From contig OX327690.1 of assembly GCA_946807835.1 (NCBI GenBank), positions 8,652,501 to 8,716,500 on the forward strand: 64,000 bases of DNA. Direction: 5' to 3'. Shown here one piece after another: positions 38,665-49,880 of this stretch. Under the pieces are notes generated by a model. That model was given only the letters and a program-made list of their open reading frames with translations, was not told where the DNA came from and did not search any database. The stretch comes from Ailanthus altissimus. Lineage: Eukaryota; Streptophyta; Magnoliopsida; Sapindales; Simaroubaceae. Position 1 is the first letter of the stretch. Every line of letters begins with the position of its first letter. The position numbers and the translations under genes were made by a program.

Positions 38665-39699
38665 TGTTTACGCTCAAAATGTAATATAACTATCGCAATA
38701 TAGATTTGTTGGTATTGTGTGCGTGTGCACCGTTCAATGGGTGAATGTGTGCATTTTAAATAATTTAAATATGGCATGTCTCATATGAAACACACCAGAA
38801 ATATAAATATACACACATTAAAATAATCTCACTTAATGAGATTATGAGACTCACCCTTGAATGGTGCTTTGAATAAATCTAGTTGGGGACGTAGTGGGCT
38901 TTCTCAAGTTAGACTAGTAGCCTTCTTTTTCGAAACTATTTGAAGTAACTCTTGCTTCTTATTTTTATTTCTTTCTCTCAAAATGCTTAAAGTTAACTCT
39001 TAACCTTAAAAACAGAAGCAATTCATTTTCAATTGAATTGTAACTCTCGGCCATCACATATATATAGGCAATTCTTGCCTTTTGTTTAACCAATAGAAGA
39101 AAACCACTTTGACAAGTGGTTTATGGCGACTCAGCAAGAAAATGGCTAATAGTTACTCTAAATTTTTATTGAGTTGACTCAGCAAGAAAATGGCTAGCAG
39201 TTACTCTAAATTTTTATTGAGTGTTAAGTTTTTTTTTTTTATGGCCAAATTATGAAGCATTTGGTGCACATAGCTACTACTAAAAATAGAAGAGCTATTT
39301 AATTATGTTAAACCATCTAAGCTTATACCTTTTTTTAGTTATATAAAGAGAGATGTTTTCTCAAACACTTAATATGCGTACTTGTTTTCTTTCTTTGTAT
39401 TTTTTTGACAAGCTATTTAACACTAAAAGCATTTTAGGCCGTACCATTCTAAAAATGTTCGTGATATTAGGTAGGTTTTACATTTTAGTATGTGTTTTAA
39501 TCCTATATTGTACAAAATTGCAAATATACAAAATTCTTACAATAATTGCCTTTTAATTTTTTTCTTTTTTGCTTTTTGGTTTTTCCACCTAATGAAATGT
39601 GACCACACATTATAACTTGATGCTTATAGTATAGATTTCCTCTTCTTTGCATTAGAAAGTGGATGAAGAGGTGTTTCTTTGCTCTTTCCCTCATCATCA
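38665..39699 (-). repeat. Possible solo LTR related to gypsy V
   Basis: The first ~55 bases (TGTTTACGCTCAAAATG, then AACTATCGCAATATAGATT) match the LTR end of gypsy V at 40225 and 40744. Its other end could be TCATCATCA at 39691-39699. Flanking GAAT(T) occurs at both sides but the register is ambiguous. Low confidence in the right limit. Confidence 0.35.
39128..39222. repeat. Tandem duplication of a 48-bp unit
   Basis: Two nearly identical units start GACTCAGCAAGAAAATGGCT at 39128 and 39176 and end TTTTTATTGAGT, differing at one base pair of the shared part. A recent local duplication. Confidence 0.9.
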
Positions 39700-40339
39700 G
39701 AATTTAACAAAGAATGAGATTCAACATTGATATTATTGTGTGAGTTTGAATCTGATCTCATATATAAAATCAAATGAGATAAAGAGAATCTTACGCCTAG
39801 AGTTTGGCCTAATAGATAACTTTACTTCTAATTATATTCAAAATATTTAATTTTATTCTAGTCTATTTTTTCCATTAATTTAAATAGAATACACTTTTGT
39901 AATTTAAATGACTTATTTTTTCTCTAATTTAACTGTATAATGATTTAAACTTTGAACAGTAACAAAATCTCATCTATTTATTGGCTTTGAGCACATGGCA
40001 TAATCTCATTCATTCATTCAATATAATATAATTTAATAAAATTATTTTAATAAAATAATACTTGTCATAATATGATAAGTTATAAATGACACATGTTATA
40101 ATGTAATTAATTTATATTTTTAAGAAATATCTTTAAAATAATAAAATATAAAAATAAAAACTTAAAAGGGAGCAACCAGCCACTGATGTAAACAGTAGTA
40201 AAGGAGTAATAAAAACAATGGTCGTGTTTACGCTCAAAATATAATGTAGCTATTGCAGTATAGATTGAGGTGTCGATCCCACGAGAAAGCTTTTGGCAAA
40301 ATAGGTCGGTGAAATAAAATATTCAAGCAGTAGTAAAGA

Positions 40340-40680
40340 AGAACCGACCATTAAAATAAAATAAAAATACAACATATTAATTAAAGAAAATAAAGTACAA
40401 TTAATAAATAAAAGAACAAAAATAAAGTACAATAAAAAAAGTGGTATAAATAAATAAAAGAAAATAAAGTGCAATAAATAAATAAAGTGCAATAAATAAA
40501 AAATAAATAAACTAAGTTAGGCGATAAAACCAATCATTAATATAATATAAAATATAACAAATTAACTAAAGAAAACAAAATAAATTAGGTGGTAGAACCA
40601 ACCATGAACAATAAAATGAATTACAACAAAGGAAATAAAACTAAAATTTTACAAAAAAAAGAAAATGTACAAAGTTACCA
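40340..40680. other. Leader remnant of gypsy V with AATAAA-rich repeats
   Basis: Low-complexity A-rich sequence made of (A)AATAAAGTGCAATAAATAAA-like units, 40380-40510, and AACCAA(C/T)CATTAA-like repeats. Non-coding. Confidence 0.5.
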
Positions 40681-40720
40681 TTTAGTATTGATAAACGCAA
40701 CGACTTTCGCTTAGTGTGCC

Positions 40721-40738
40721 TCCTCGGCAACGGTGCCA
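40721..40738 (-). other. Primer-binding site of gypsy V
   Basis: TGGCACCGTTGCCGAGGA on minus, five bases after the LTR. It is close to the TGGCGCCGTTGCCGGGGA complement of plant tRNA-Asp used by Athila/Tat gypsy elements. Confidence 0.85.
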
Positions 40739-42772
40739 AATTTTGTTTATGCTCAAAACGTAATGCGGCTATCGCAGTATAGATTGAGGTGTCAATCCCA
40801 CTAGAAAGCTTTTGGCAAAATAGGTTGGTGACGTAAAATATTAAAGTAGTAGCAAAAAAGAAAATTAATTAATTAATTGGTCTAAGAGGATGAGATAGAA
40901 TTGTCTATAAATTGAGAAAAATGTCTTATGATGATTTAAGTAAGGCTTCGAGAATCACAATCATGCTTTATAAATCTACTCCACACTTTGATTTAATGTT
41001 TATAATTTAATTGACAGTTTTACATCTAAACAATCAATCGAAAAATATGTAAAATATAGCACATTTAATAATACATGCATTTGATATGACTAAACTCTTT
41101 TGTAAATATTAACACAAATCATGTTCATTTATACAAGTTATCTAAGATCGACAACATATCATTTTGACAATATTGCAGTAAAAGATCAACTTGAATATCA
41201 AACATTTATTGCCTTTACATGTTGTCCAAGATCGACAATATATCAATTAACAATATTGCAGTAAAAGATTAACATATAAAACAATGTAACCAATAACAAT
41301 TATAATTCAACAAGAATCACATAAAAAAGCATGACTGAAAATATATGAAACATGAGAATTATAACCTTTAGATTATATAAAATAAAATAGATAAGAGTTT
41401 AAGCATAATCAAACTTACAAACATTTGTAGCTCTTGACAACGAATCAAAGTATAGAAGTAAATTTATTAAACACAAAAGTTCATTTCTTAGCCATGCTAA
41501 GAACTCTACTATAAATTGCAATACATGTTAATGAGAAGAAAATAAGAGAGAATTATCTAATCTTGAAAATGTCCTAAGAGTGTCCTTATATAGGTAATGA
41601 ATGAAAATATGTCAAGTGTGACATCAATCTTTAATAATTTAGGCTAATAACTCGTTCATCCAATTGCAGTAACTTTTTGATAATGTAAATAACCGATGTA
41701 GCCTTTTTGGCCGACATGAAAGTTGTATAATTTTGTCTCTTCTTTCCATAAGCACTAGGTTCATGCAAATTGAATGAGTATCCAATGAGATATGGGCAAA
41801 ATATTAAAGATACGTCAGATTTAAGCTAACAACCTTTTTACCCACTTGCAAGACAATTTGGTCCATGATAACGGCTGATTTGGAGTTTATCATCAACATA
41901 GGAGTTGTTGATAATTAAGTTATTATTTTACAGCTTTAATAATTATACCAATTGGATACGTATTTTGTGAGATACGATCCAAATATGTGAGTTGGGTCAA
42001 GCTGAGCGGAAGTTGTAGCCCGATTATATGGTATCTTAATTTTTGGCCCATAACATGTTGGATTTGGCTTTTCAACTATTCTTTAAGTTTGTGTAAGATT
42101 GAATCATGTTACTCCAAGTTCAAGAATTTCTTTATTTTAATTTCTACAGTGAGAGCTATGTCCATTTTACCTAAACCTGTGCAAATAACATTCATTAATC
42201 ATAATTTAAGGAGAATACTTTATTTCAAGCTAAAAATACAAAAATGCTAAAATTAATGACATTAAATAATGAATGAATCTCTTAATAAATATGTATTTTC
42301 ATGTGTTCATCAGGTCACTGTCACCTCTAATGTTAGTGGCAACCACTGGTCATCGACTGTGGCAGGTACCACTAGTGACCAATGGCCACTACTTCTATTT
42401 TTTAGCTGTTTCAAAGTTGGTTTATATTAAAATTTATGTGTAATTAGACTAAAATATCTTTATTTCGTTTAAAATAACAAAAAAATGAGAAAATAAATTG
42501 GGTATTTTGAATCTAATTAGAAAAAAATTATCTATTAGACTGAACTCCAAATGTAAAAATGTCCCTATCCCAAATCAAATTAAATTATTGTTAGTAATCT
42601 AAATTTTGAAATTAGAACACTCTTAAAAAATAAAACGCCTAACTTAGCTAAGTACTAACTTAATCAATGAATATTATATTAACAAACAATATTAAATTTA
42701 TTTAAGATTAATCACCCTAAAATAATAGATTTTTAAACATATAAAAACGAAAAAAATGTTACACTTGCTTGA

Positions 42773-42890
42773 ATGGCCCAGTGATAAAGAGCATGCAGTG
42801 TATTATTTCTTCACTAAAGTAGAGATCTTGAATTTGAATTTTTCTTCCCCTATATTGAAACAAAAAGAAAAAATATTAACTACTCATTAA
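42773..42890 (+). mobile_element. Possible tRNA-derived SINE remnant
   Basis: TGGCCCAGTGATAAAGAGC (42775-42793) resembles a tRNA A-box, and TCTTGAATTTGAATTTT (42826-42842) a decayed B-box, about 35 bases apart. It is followed by an A-rich tail (AAACAAAAAGAAAAAAT). Target duplications were not found. A degraded tRNA pseudogene is the alternative. Confidence 0.45.
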
Positions 42891-42996
42891 CAATTAAGAA
42901 CAAATTTAATAAACAATATTAAGATTACATTAGTCAATAATAATTAACAACAAGCTATTTTAATTAATTCATTTAATTTAGCAACAATAGAATTAC

Positions 42997-43940
42997 GGAA
43001 TAAGGATATTTTTGTCCTTAAAATTTGGCCTAATATCCAAAAATTTTCCCATTATTTTAAATAACCCAATTTTGTCCTTCTTCATCAGGTAGTTGCTATT
43101 AAATCTGACGATTGAAGGGTAAAATCATAACTTAATAAGAAAATATTCATACACTCTTAACATAAAATCAAATAATCATTGGTTATTAATTAACTAAATA
43201 AATCAATAATAATAATAAAATGGCCTATACCATTATCCACTCACTGACTGGTCACCACCGAAAAATTATTAAAATCATATCATTGGACTTTATTTTTTAT
43301 AATCTACACAATTATGTGGTCATTTTTTACCCAACAAAATACTAGAAGACAGCCAAATATTATGTAAGGGTGGTGGCCATTGTTGTTCACCATAAAACGA
43401 TAGAGCAGTAACTGCATTGCCATCATTATTGGATAGATCGATAGCTAATCTATCCAACAGTAGTGGCATTGCACGTCACCGTCATGTTATTTGACGGTGA
43501 ATAGTGGCAGTCTTTTTTGCCTACTTTCTGATCTTTTTTGTCGAAAATGTCTCCTCTATTGTGTAGATCAAGACAAGGGGTCTAATAATATAAATTTTGA
43601 TTATTTTTGTTGCCAAAGACCAGTGGTAAACGAGGCCTGCCACAGACAAAGGCTTCTTTTATATTTGAATAATTTATTTTTTAAAAGTAAATATTAAAAC
43701 TTGATGCTATTTGAATGTGCCATGTAATCATTTTTATCAATAGCCAATCATTGATTGACACGTGGGCATAGTGATTGACATATGGATTCTAACATGGGTA
43801 AAAATTTATAGGAAAATGAACTTTTTCGTCAAATCTAATAGTAACTACCTAATTGATAAGGACAAAATTAGGTAATTTGAAACAAAGGGAACAAAGTTAG
43901 GTATTGGGCCGAATTCCAAGGACAAAAATGTTATTATCCC
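42997..43940. mobile_element. Non-autonomous MULE-like element M2
   Basis: A 944-bp element with terminal inverted repeats of about 110 bp: left 42997-43110 (TTTTTGTCCTT, CAATTTTGTCCTTCTTCATC, AGGTAGTTGCTATTAAATCT), right 43825-43940 inverted. A 9-bp target duplication with two changes (TAGAATTAC at 42988-42996, TATAATTAT at 43941-43949). Termini are the same family as M1. The interior has only short ORFs, none recognised. Confidence 0.8.
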
Positions 43941-43949
43941 TATAATTAT

Positions 43950-45121
43950 TTATTTATCTTAATCAATAATAATTATAACTAAGTAATTTAATAACTAAAT
44001 TAATTTAATTAACAACAACACAATAATTAGTTAATAATTAATAATATTAATTATAAACTATTTTAGTTAATTACTAACAATATTAAGAATTAACAACAAT
44101 AATCATACAAGAGTAACATTAGATATACAAAAAAAAATTGATATGCAGGGGCGGAACTAAAGTTTAAGATGAGATAGATGTTAAAGTTAAAAATTGTATT
44201 AGGTTAGAGTTTAAATATCTAGAGATTTAATATCAAACTTAAAATCTTATAAGGCAAATCACAAAAATACATATTTTAAAAGGTAAAACTTATAAAAATA
44301 TATTATTATTTGGGTTGGCCCATAGACCCAATAGAACTTTGCTTTGTTAATATACCATAAAAATATTATTTGGATGATATATAAAAGTTAATAAAATTAA
44401 TTAAAATTAATTATGTAGACTAATATTTGTATGCCATATATCATAGAATAATTTGTATAAAGAATTAGTATGTTTAGTATTACTATAATTTTTTTTTGAC
44501 AAAATAGTGTTACAACAATTCTAGTTACTTGAGCTTTATATTTTTATTTAAAAAATAGAAAGTAAAAACAAATTAGAAAATTATTATTTTTTTTTTATTT
44601 TCCTTCTAATTTAAAAGCATATACAAATAATAATAATGCAGTCTCTTACCTTAGTGGTGGGTGGGTGGGTTGGTGGTTGGTGGCTATTGGTAATAACAAT
44701 GGCAAAGAATGCAATGACAACATGCAGGGTAGGCAAAAGAGAACAGAGACTCAGACCCAAGATTGACAGGGACACAGTCAGAGGCGTCAGCAACGATTAT
44801 AGAGTGAAACTTGAGAAGTGAGAACTAGGTGACTGAATGTCAATAAAAAATTTGAGAAGTGAGAAGAGTTTTCTCCTTTTGCACACTCACTAATTTTTTT
44901 CTTTAAACAGGGGTAGAAACGGAACCATATTCGAATTTAAAATAGTAAATTTTACACACTTAATACTTTTTTTAAATCATCAATCATGTATATCATTGAA
45001 TAGAATCACTAATATTACATCTTAAGACTACTAATATAAAATCAAACAAATTATCGAAATTCTACATAAGATAGTTCTACTATGGTACGCTCAAATCTAA
45101 CTATCTCTTTAAAAGAAAAAC
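43950..45121. other. Intergenic, no gene seen
   Basis: AT-rich. CAGGGGCGGAACTAAAG at 44149 and CAGGGGTAGAAACGGAA at 44910 are similar direct words that might bound an old element of about 760 bp, but no terminal repeats or target duplication support that. Short (GGTGG)n-like tract at 44650-44685. Confidence 0.4.
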
Positions 45122-46484
45122 TGATAAAGGTTAATTAGGTCTAATATTTTCATCTTTCAAACTTAATATTTGTTCTTTTAAATTAAGATTATTTTAGATT
45201 TTTATGTATTTTATTATTATTTTGTAGGTTTGGAGTTAATGGAGTAAATAAAGATGAAAATCTAATAAAGATAAGACAAAAACATCATATTGCTACAGTA
45301 CTGCACTATAGTAGATTGCTACAGTACTAGTTACAGTAATTATGCTACATTGCCCAGCGCCTAGAATGGTGCCCAAAATCTATCACTACAACACTGTGTG
45401 AACAGTAATGCGGTAAACAGTGCCCGTAAATAGTACTTGTGAACGTGATCAGTAATTCTAATCTAACTTATATTTGATGTTTTACCCTAATTTGAAGATA
45501 TAAATTTATAAAAGACTAAAAAGCTTAATTAAAAAATAAAGAGAATTAAAAAGAAGAGAGAGAAAAGAGAGATAGAAAGAGTAATTGTTTTAGGATAAAA
45601 AAGATTAGAAGATTGAAGACTACAGAAAAATTAGTTTTATCTCTTCAACTTTTTATCTTTCTAGTTTTCTATGATTTTCATGATATTATTCTTGATAAGT
45701 TCTAGAACTTTTTATTTTACTATGACCTATATTTTTATTTCTACAGTTAGATTTTTGAACCTAATATATAGTTGAATTTTGTTAATTCTTAGTTTATGAA
45801 CTTAATACATACAATTGATTCATTTTATATTGTGTTTAATGCTTTCATTATATCTGGCCAATATTATGAATGATTGAGGAACCGTGATGAATTTGACAAA
45901 GAAATTCATATGTTTAGCCAATGATAGTTTGATGTATAATTATAGAGTAATAGCTTTGAGTTCTATATAGGATAGACATATACCTAGATGGTATGTATGG
46001 TATGATTTAGACTTAATCTTAATGAATTACATTCTAATTTGATTACCATAGACATATAAATTATTGTTAGAATGCGTGATACAATCACTTGATCATTAAT
46101 AGGGGCTTGTGATGAGATTAGTGTCTAAACCAATCAATTTGTATTAAGGGATTAACTAAGAGGTTAATAAATCCAATAAAATACTAGGAGATAAGTCTAA
46201 ACCCTAGATTATTATCAATTGGTGAATTCATCTCCTTGCTTGATTGCTAATTAGGTTTAGTTTAATTGATAAAATTAGGTTAATTAATTGAGTTTCAGAT
46301 TTTAGATTTTTCTAAAAAAAAGTTAAGTAGATATAATTTTAATAATTGATTGAAGGAATTAAATCGTATAGTCCCTGTGGGATCGATACTTGAACTTAAA
46401 ATCTTATATTACTTAATACAATAGCATGTACTTGCACTTAGCTAGTATAACATCCACTTGCACTTAGCTAGTATAGCATCAATC
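45122..46484 (+). repeat. 5' LTR of gypsy element IV
   Basis: Begins TGATAAAGG and ends GCATCAATCA just before the primer site. Its 3' part carries CCCTGTGGGATCGATACTTG. A 21-base word (CTTGCACTTAGCTAGTATA) is tandemly repeated at about 46431-46478. The exact end is uncertain by a few bases (GCATCA at 46481 is the alternative). Confidence 0.75.
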
Positions 46485-46491
46485 AAGTTTT

Positions 46492-46510
46492 TTACATCAT
46501 TGCTAGAGAC
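46492..46510 (+). other. Degraded primer-binding site of gypsy IV
   Basis: ACATCATTGCTAGAGAC differs from the Athila-type GCGCCGTTGCCGGGGAC only by transitions (G to A and C to T), the pattern of methylated-cytosine decay. Confidence 0.65.
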
Positions 46511-46689
46511 TATTTCTATCTATTCTTTAGATCAATACTAATACCAAAATACTTGCTTTTAATTCATATTTTATTTTTATTTATTTATTAGTTTATATTC
46601 TTTTTTTTACTTTGATTTTCTTTCTATTTGGCGTTGACAGTTCATGCAAAGACTTTAACGTAAACAACACTAGCGATCTTTAAACATGG

Positions 46690-48400
46690 AGGAGAAAATA
46701 AATACATTAACAACCCTATGTTTGAGCCCATGATACTACAGAGAGCGTTAAATGAGTATGTTGTCCCAATTACAAATAGCGTTCAATCTAGTATTCAATG
46801 ACCAACCGTCAACGCTAATAATTTTGAGATCAAATCAAATATTATTAAAATGTTGAAAGAGACTGTACAGTTTAGCGAAACTCTAAATGACGATCTTAAC
46901 ATACATATCATAAATTTCTTAAAAATTTGTAATACTTTCAAGTATAATAGAGTCTCCGATGATACCATCAAATTGAGACTATTCTTTTTTTCTTTAAAAG
47001 ACAGAGCTAAGAGTTAGTTGATGTTATTGCCGTCAGGATCCATATCAATATAGGAGGATTTAGCACATAAATTCTTAGCCAAGTTTTTCCTACCAGCAAA
47101 GACAATTAAAGATGAGGAATGACATCACCTCATTCATTAAGATTGATGGAGAGTCATTGTTTGAGACATGGGAGCGCTTTAAAGACATGTTGAGAAAGTG
47201 TCTTCACCATGGCGTCCCTAAATGGCTATTAGTTTAAACATTCTATAATAGATTAGTATGTCATTTAAGGACCATTGTAGATGCCGCTGGTAAAGGAGCT
47301 TTAATGAATAAGTCTACAAATTATGCTTATGATTTACTAAAAAATAATGGCATCTAATAGTTACCAATGGCCAGTAAAAAGGGTTACACCAATAAGAGTC
47401 ACCGATGTGTATGGGATTAACACATTCAATGCATTGGTAGCATAAATCAATATGTTATCTAAGAAGATTAATGCATTGAATATCATCAAACCTCAACATG
47501 TAACTTGTGATTTTTGTGGTGATAACCATATGATTAGGCGGTGCATAGAGTCAGCTAATTATGTAGGCAATTTCAATAGATAGCCACTTAACCCACAATC
47601 CAACTTCTATAATTTGGGGTGGAGAGATCATCCAAACTTCTCATGGTATAACAACCAAGAGGGGCCATGTAGACCAATGAATTCTATAGGCTTCCAACCA
47701 CCACAAGAGAAGAAGCATGCATTGGAAGATATGTTAATGCAATATATGAAACCCAACGATGCCATCCTATAGAATCATTCAACATCATTGAAAAATTTGG
47801 AGGTACAAATAAGACAGTTTGCTGTATCTCTCAACAAGTGACCTTAAGGCACTCTACTAAGTGATACCGAGATAAATCTATAAAGGAATGTAGAGCAATG
47901 CCAAGTCATCAACTTGTGAAGTGGTAAGATTTTATAAGAAAACACATCACTAACACTACTTCCAAAGATAAAGGAAAATGAGAGGATTGAACAACAAGAA
48001 AATGTACAACTATATAGACCACCTATTTCTTTCCCTCAAAGGCTACAAAGGTGCAATACAAATGCTAAAATAGAAAAATTACAGCAAGACAATTCGAAAA
48101 GTGCAGACAAGAAAGATAAGCAACATAAAAGTGTAGAATTTTCAACAAGGAAAAGTGTAGAAACTAGTATTAAAGTGCAAAAATAATATAAGGTGCAAAA
48201 AAGTGACAACACAATAGAAAATATCAATAACAAAGAGCAGAATCAGCCCACGCACACTATATTACTTAATTGTTGTAGCATTAATGTGGTGACACCAAAT
48301 GCCCAAGAGTTCAAAGACATAGAAATGTTGAATCCTCACATAAAAAAAAGTGTTAAGGCAAAGAAAGAGAAAAATGAGAAAGAAGAAGTAGCAGTGTGAT
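46690..48400 (+). pseudogene. Athila/Tat-like gag pseudogene
   Basis: Frames give PTVNANNFEIKSNIIKML near 46806, LNIHIINFLKICNTFKYNRV near 46899-46960, IKLRLFFFSLKDRAKS, and later DGESLFETWERFKDMLRK-type sequence near 47145-47200. A CCHC-like knuckle (C DF C GDN H MIRR C) lies at 47506-47544. These match the gag of Athila/Tat gypsy elements. Frame shifts and stops are frequent. The last part, an open stretch of lysine-rich sequence (48193-48399), has no match I recognise. Confidence 0.8.
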
Positions 48401-48650
48401 GAGAGGATAGAAGAGAAAGGCACAAAAGAACTACTTTACCAGTCTAAGATTCAAGTCTTTCCGAAGAAGCACTAGAAAAATAAGGTGAAAGTTGCTACTT
48501 AAGATCTAATAAAGATGATGTGAAAGTAAAAAAGAAAGGAATCCTAGCAAGCTTACATACAATGATGCTTCCATCATTGATTTTGATCATTCATAAGAGT
48601 AGAAAGAGCCCCATCAAGTCGACGACGTTAAATCAGGCACTTCTTGGGAG

Positions 48651-49254
48651 GTAACCCAAGTAAATTTTTTTTATTTAGTTTTAATTTATGAAAAAGATAG
48701 TAAAATAGAAAAAAATTTAAATAAACAATCAAAGGTGGTTGTATCAACCGAAGAAGGGGCCAAAGCCTTCTCTTCGGTGGAGATGAAGATCTGTAATGGG
48801 TCAGCAGAGACCGGTGGAGTTTTAAGTTTGAGAGTTTTTTTAGAGGTTATGTTGTTTTTTCCACTTAATACTTACAAACCAACATAGTTTCCTAAAATAG
48901 TGCTATTTTGTATCACTATTATGTTTTTCCTTTAATTCTGGGTGGATCCCAAATTGATTTTAGATCCTTCTAAAATCAAGGGAATCAATTCCATTTTGCA
49001 TTAATTAGATCAAGTCTCATTGAGACTTATAACTATACTAAAAGAAATCACATTGGTTCTATTAACTTTTTTTGAGTTTGGACAATTTTGCTGTAATTAA
49101 AAGGAAATGAAACAAAAAGTATTTTCTTAGAGGTGATGGAGTGGATGGTTCCAAACTTTCATTGTAAAAAAATAATAAAAATTTTTGTATTCCTTGTAAA
49201 TTACACTAGGGTTAATTTAGTAACTGTAAAATATTATCAAAATAAGGAGCTTTT
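48651..49254. other. Stretch between gypsy IV and the MULE, no gene seen
   Basis: No domain recognised. If the MULE is removed, this would be the natural upstream flank of the LCAT4-like gene. It contains GAAGAAGGGGCCAAAGCC and its imperfect inverse near 48750-48780, a short hairpin. Confidence 0.4.
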
Positions 49255-49263
49255 AATAAATTA

Positions 49264-49870
49264 AGAAAATTTTCATAAATGACCCAAATATTATATAGTT
49301 ATCAGTAAAACTTTTCACTCTTTTTTAGCTAAAAACCCCAAAATCAAATACTTTTAACATTGAACTATATTTTCCTAACATTAGCACAATCAACTCTGAA
49401 GAAACCAAACCCCTACTAAGAAATACATACACTTCTCTTTAAAGATCCGATCAAGTGGATGAGAAAATGTCGGTAAACCAACTCTAAAAATTTAGTCAGT
49501 TATTCAAATGAAAGATATATTATACGATATGTGTTGAAATTAAATATTTTTATAGTATGTATATTTAAAATGATTACATTTCTTTAAAAAAAAATATTGA
49601 AATTAATGGAAAATAGTGTAAAATAGGTGAAAAAATAAATGTGGTGTGAAAATGGTGATGGTGGGTCGCAGCAGTTCTTAGCACATGCACTTGGCACGTG
49701 TCAAGCACCTACGCGAGCACTTGGCATGTGCACTTAGTGCACACCAAGCATGCTAAGTGGGCCCTTAGCGCATGTACTTGGCGCGCGCTAAATGCCTGTT
49801 CATGCAATTTTTAAGCTATTTTTCTAATATTTTTTATTCTAATCATAATTTTTACATTTTATCATTTGTT
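49264..49870. repeat. Left terminal inverted repeat and subterminal block of the MULE
   Basis: The outer ~100 bases align, inverted, with 56410-56517. Farther in, the GC-rich block 49678-49806 repeats CACTTGGCA(C/T)GTG, CTTAGCGCATG and GCACTTAGTGC. A corresponding block is at 55880-56060. The pairing inside these blocks is loose. Confidence 0.7.
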
Positions 49871-49880
49871 ACAGATATCA

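Larger units (their letters stand above)
40225..42312 (-). mobile_element. Gypsy element V, internally deleted
   Basis: On minus: a 5' LTR (42312-40744, starting TGATGAACAC), five bases, a primer site, a leader of about 380 bases, then only the last ~115 bases of the 3' LTR (40339-40225). The two LTR ends match closely (CTCAAAA, TGCAGTATAGATTGAGGTGTC). Flanks GGTCG (40220-40224) and GGTCA (42313-42317) are a 5-bp duplication with one change. All gag and pol is gone. It sits inside MULE-like element M1. Confidence 0.8.
39776..42571. mobile_element. Non-autonomous MULE-like element M1, split by gypsy V
   Basis: Left terminus 39776-39870 is an inverted match of 42455-42571 (GGCCTAATAGATAAC against AATAGATAATTTTTTTC, read inverted). 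A perfect 9-bp target duplication AAATCAAAT lies at 39767-39775 and 42572-42580. Nine-base duplications and long terminal inverted repeats are the MULE signature. Once gypsy V (40225-42312) and its duplication are removed, the element is only about 700 bp, with no transposase, so it depended on another element. Confidence 0.82.
45122..48650 (+). mobile_element. Athila/Tat-like gypsy element IV, gag-only remnant
   Basis: An LTR (45122-46484), a degraded tRNA-Asp-type primer site and a gag region are followed, with no pol, by a sequence resembling the 3' internal end of such elements (TTCTTGGGAGGTAACCCAAG at 48641-48660). No 3' LTR is recognisable. It is either internally deleted or a gag-only non-autonomous derivative. 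Confidence 0.75.

Noticed and set aside
44149..44926. Transposon bounded by CAGGGGCGGAAC-like words
   Set aside because: The words are direct, not inverted, and no target duplication flanks them.
46625..46645. TTGGCGTTGACAG as the primer site of gypsy IV
   Set aside because: It lies far from the LTR end; the transition-decayed site at 46492-46510 fits both position and length better.
49678..49806. CpG-island-type promoter
   Set aside because: The block is repeated at the other MULE end and is better explained as a subterminal repeat.
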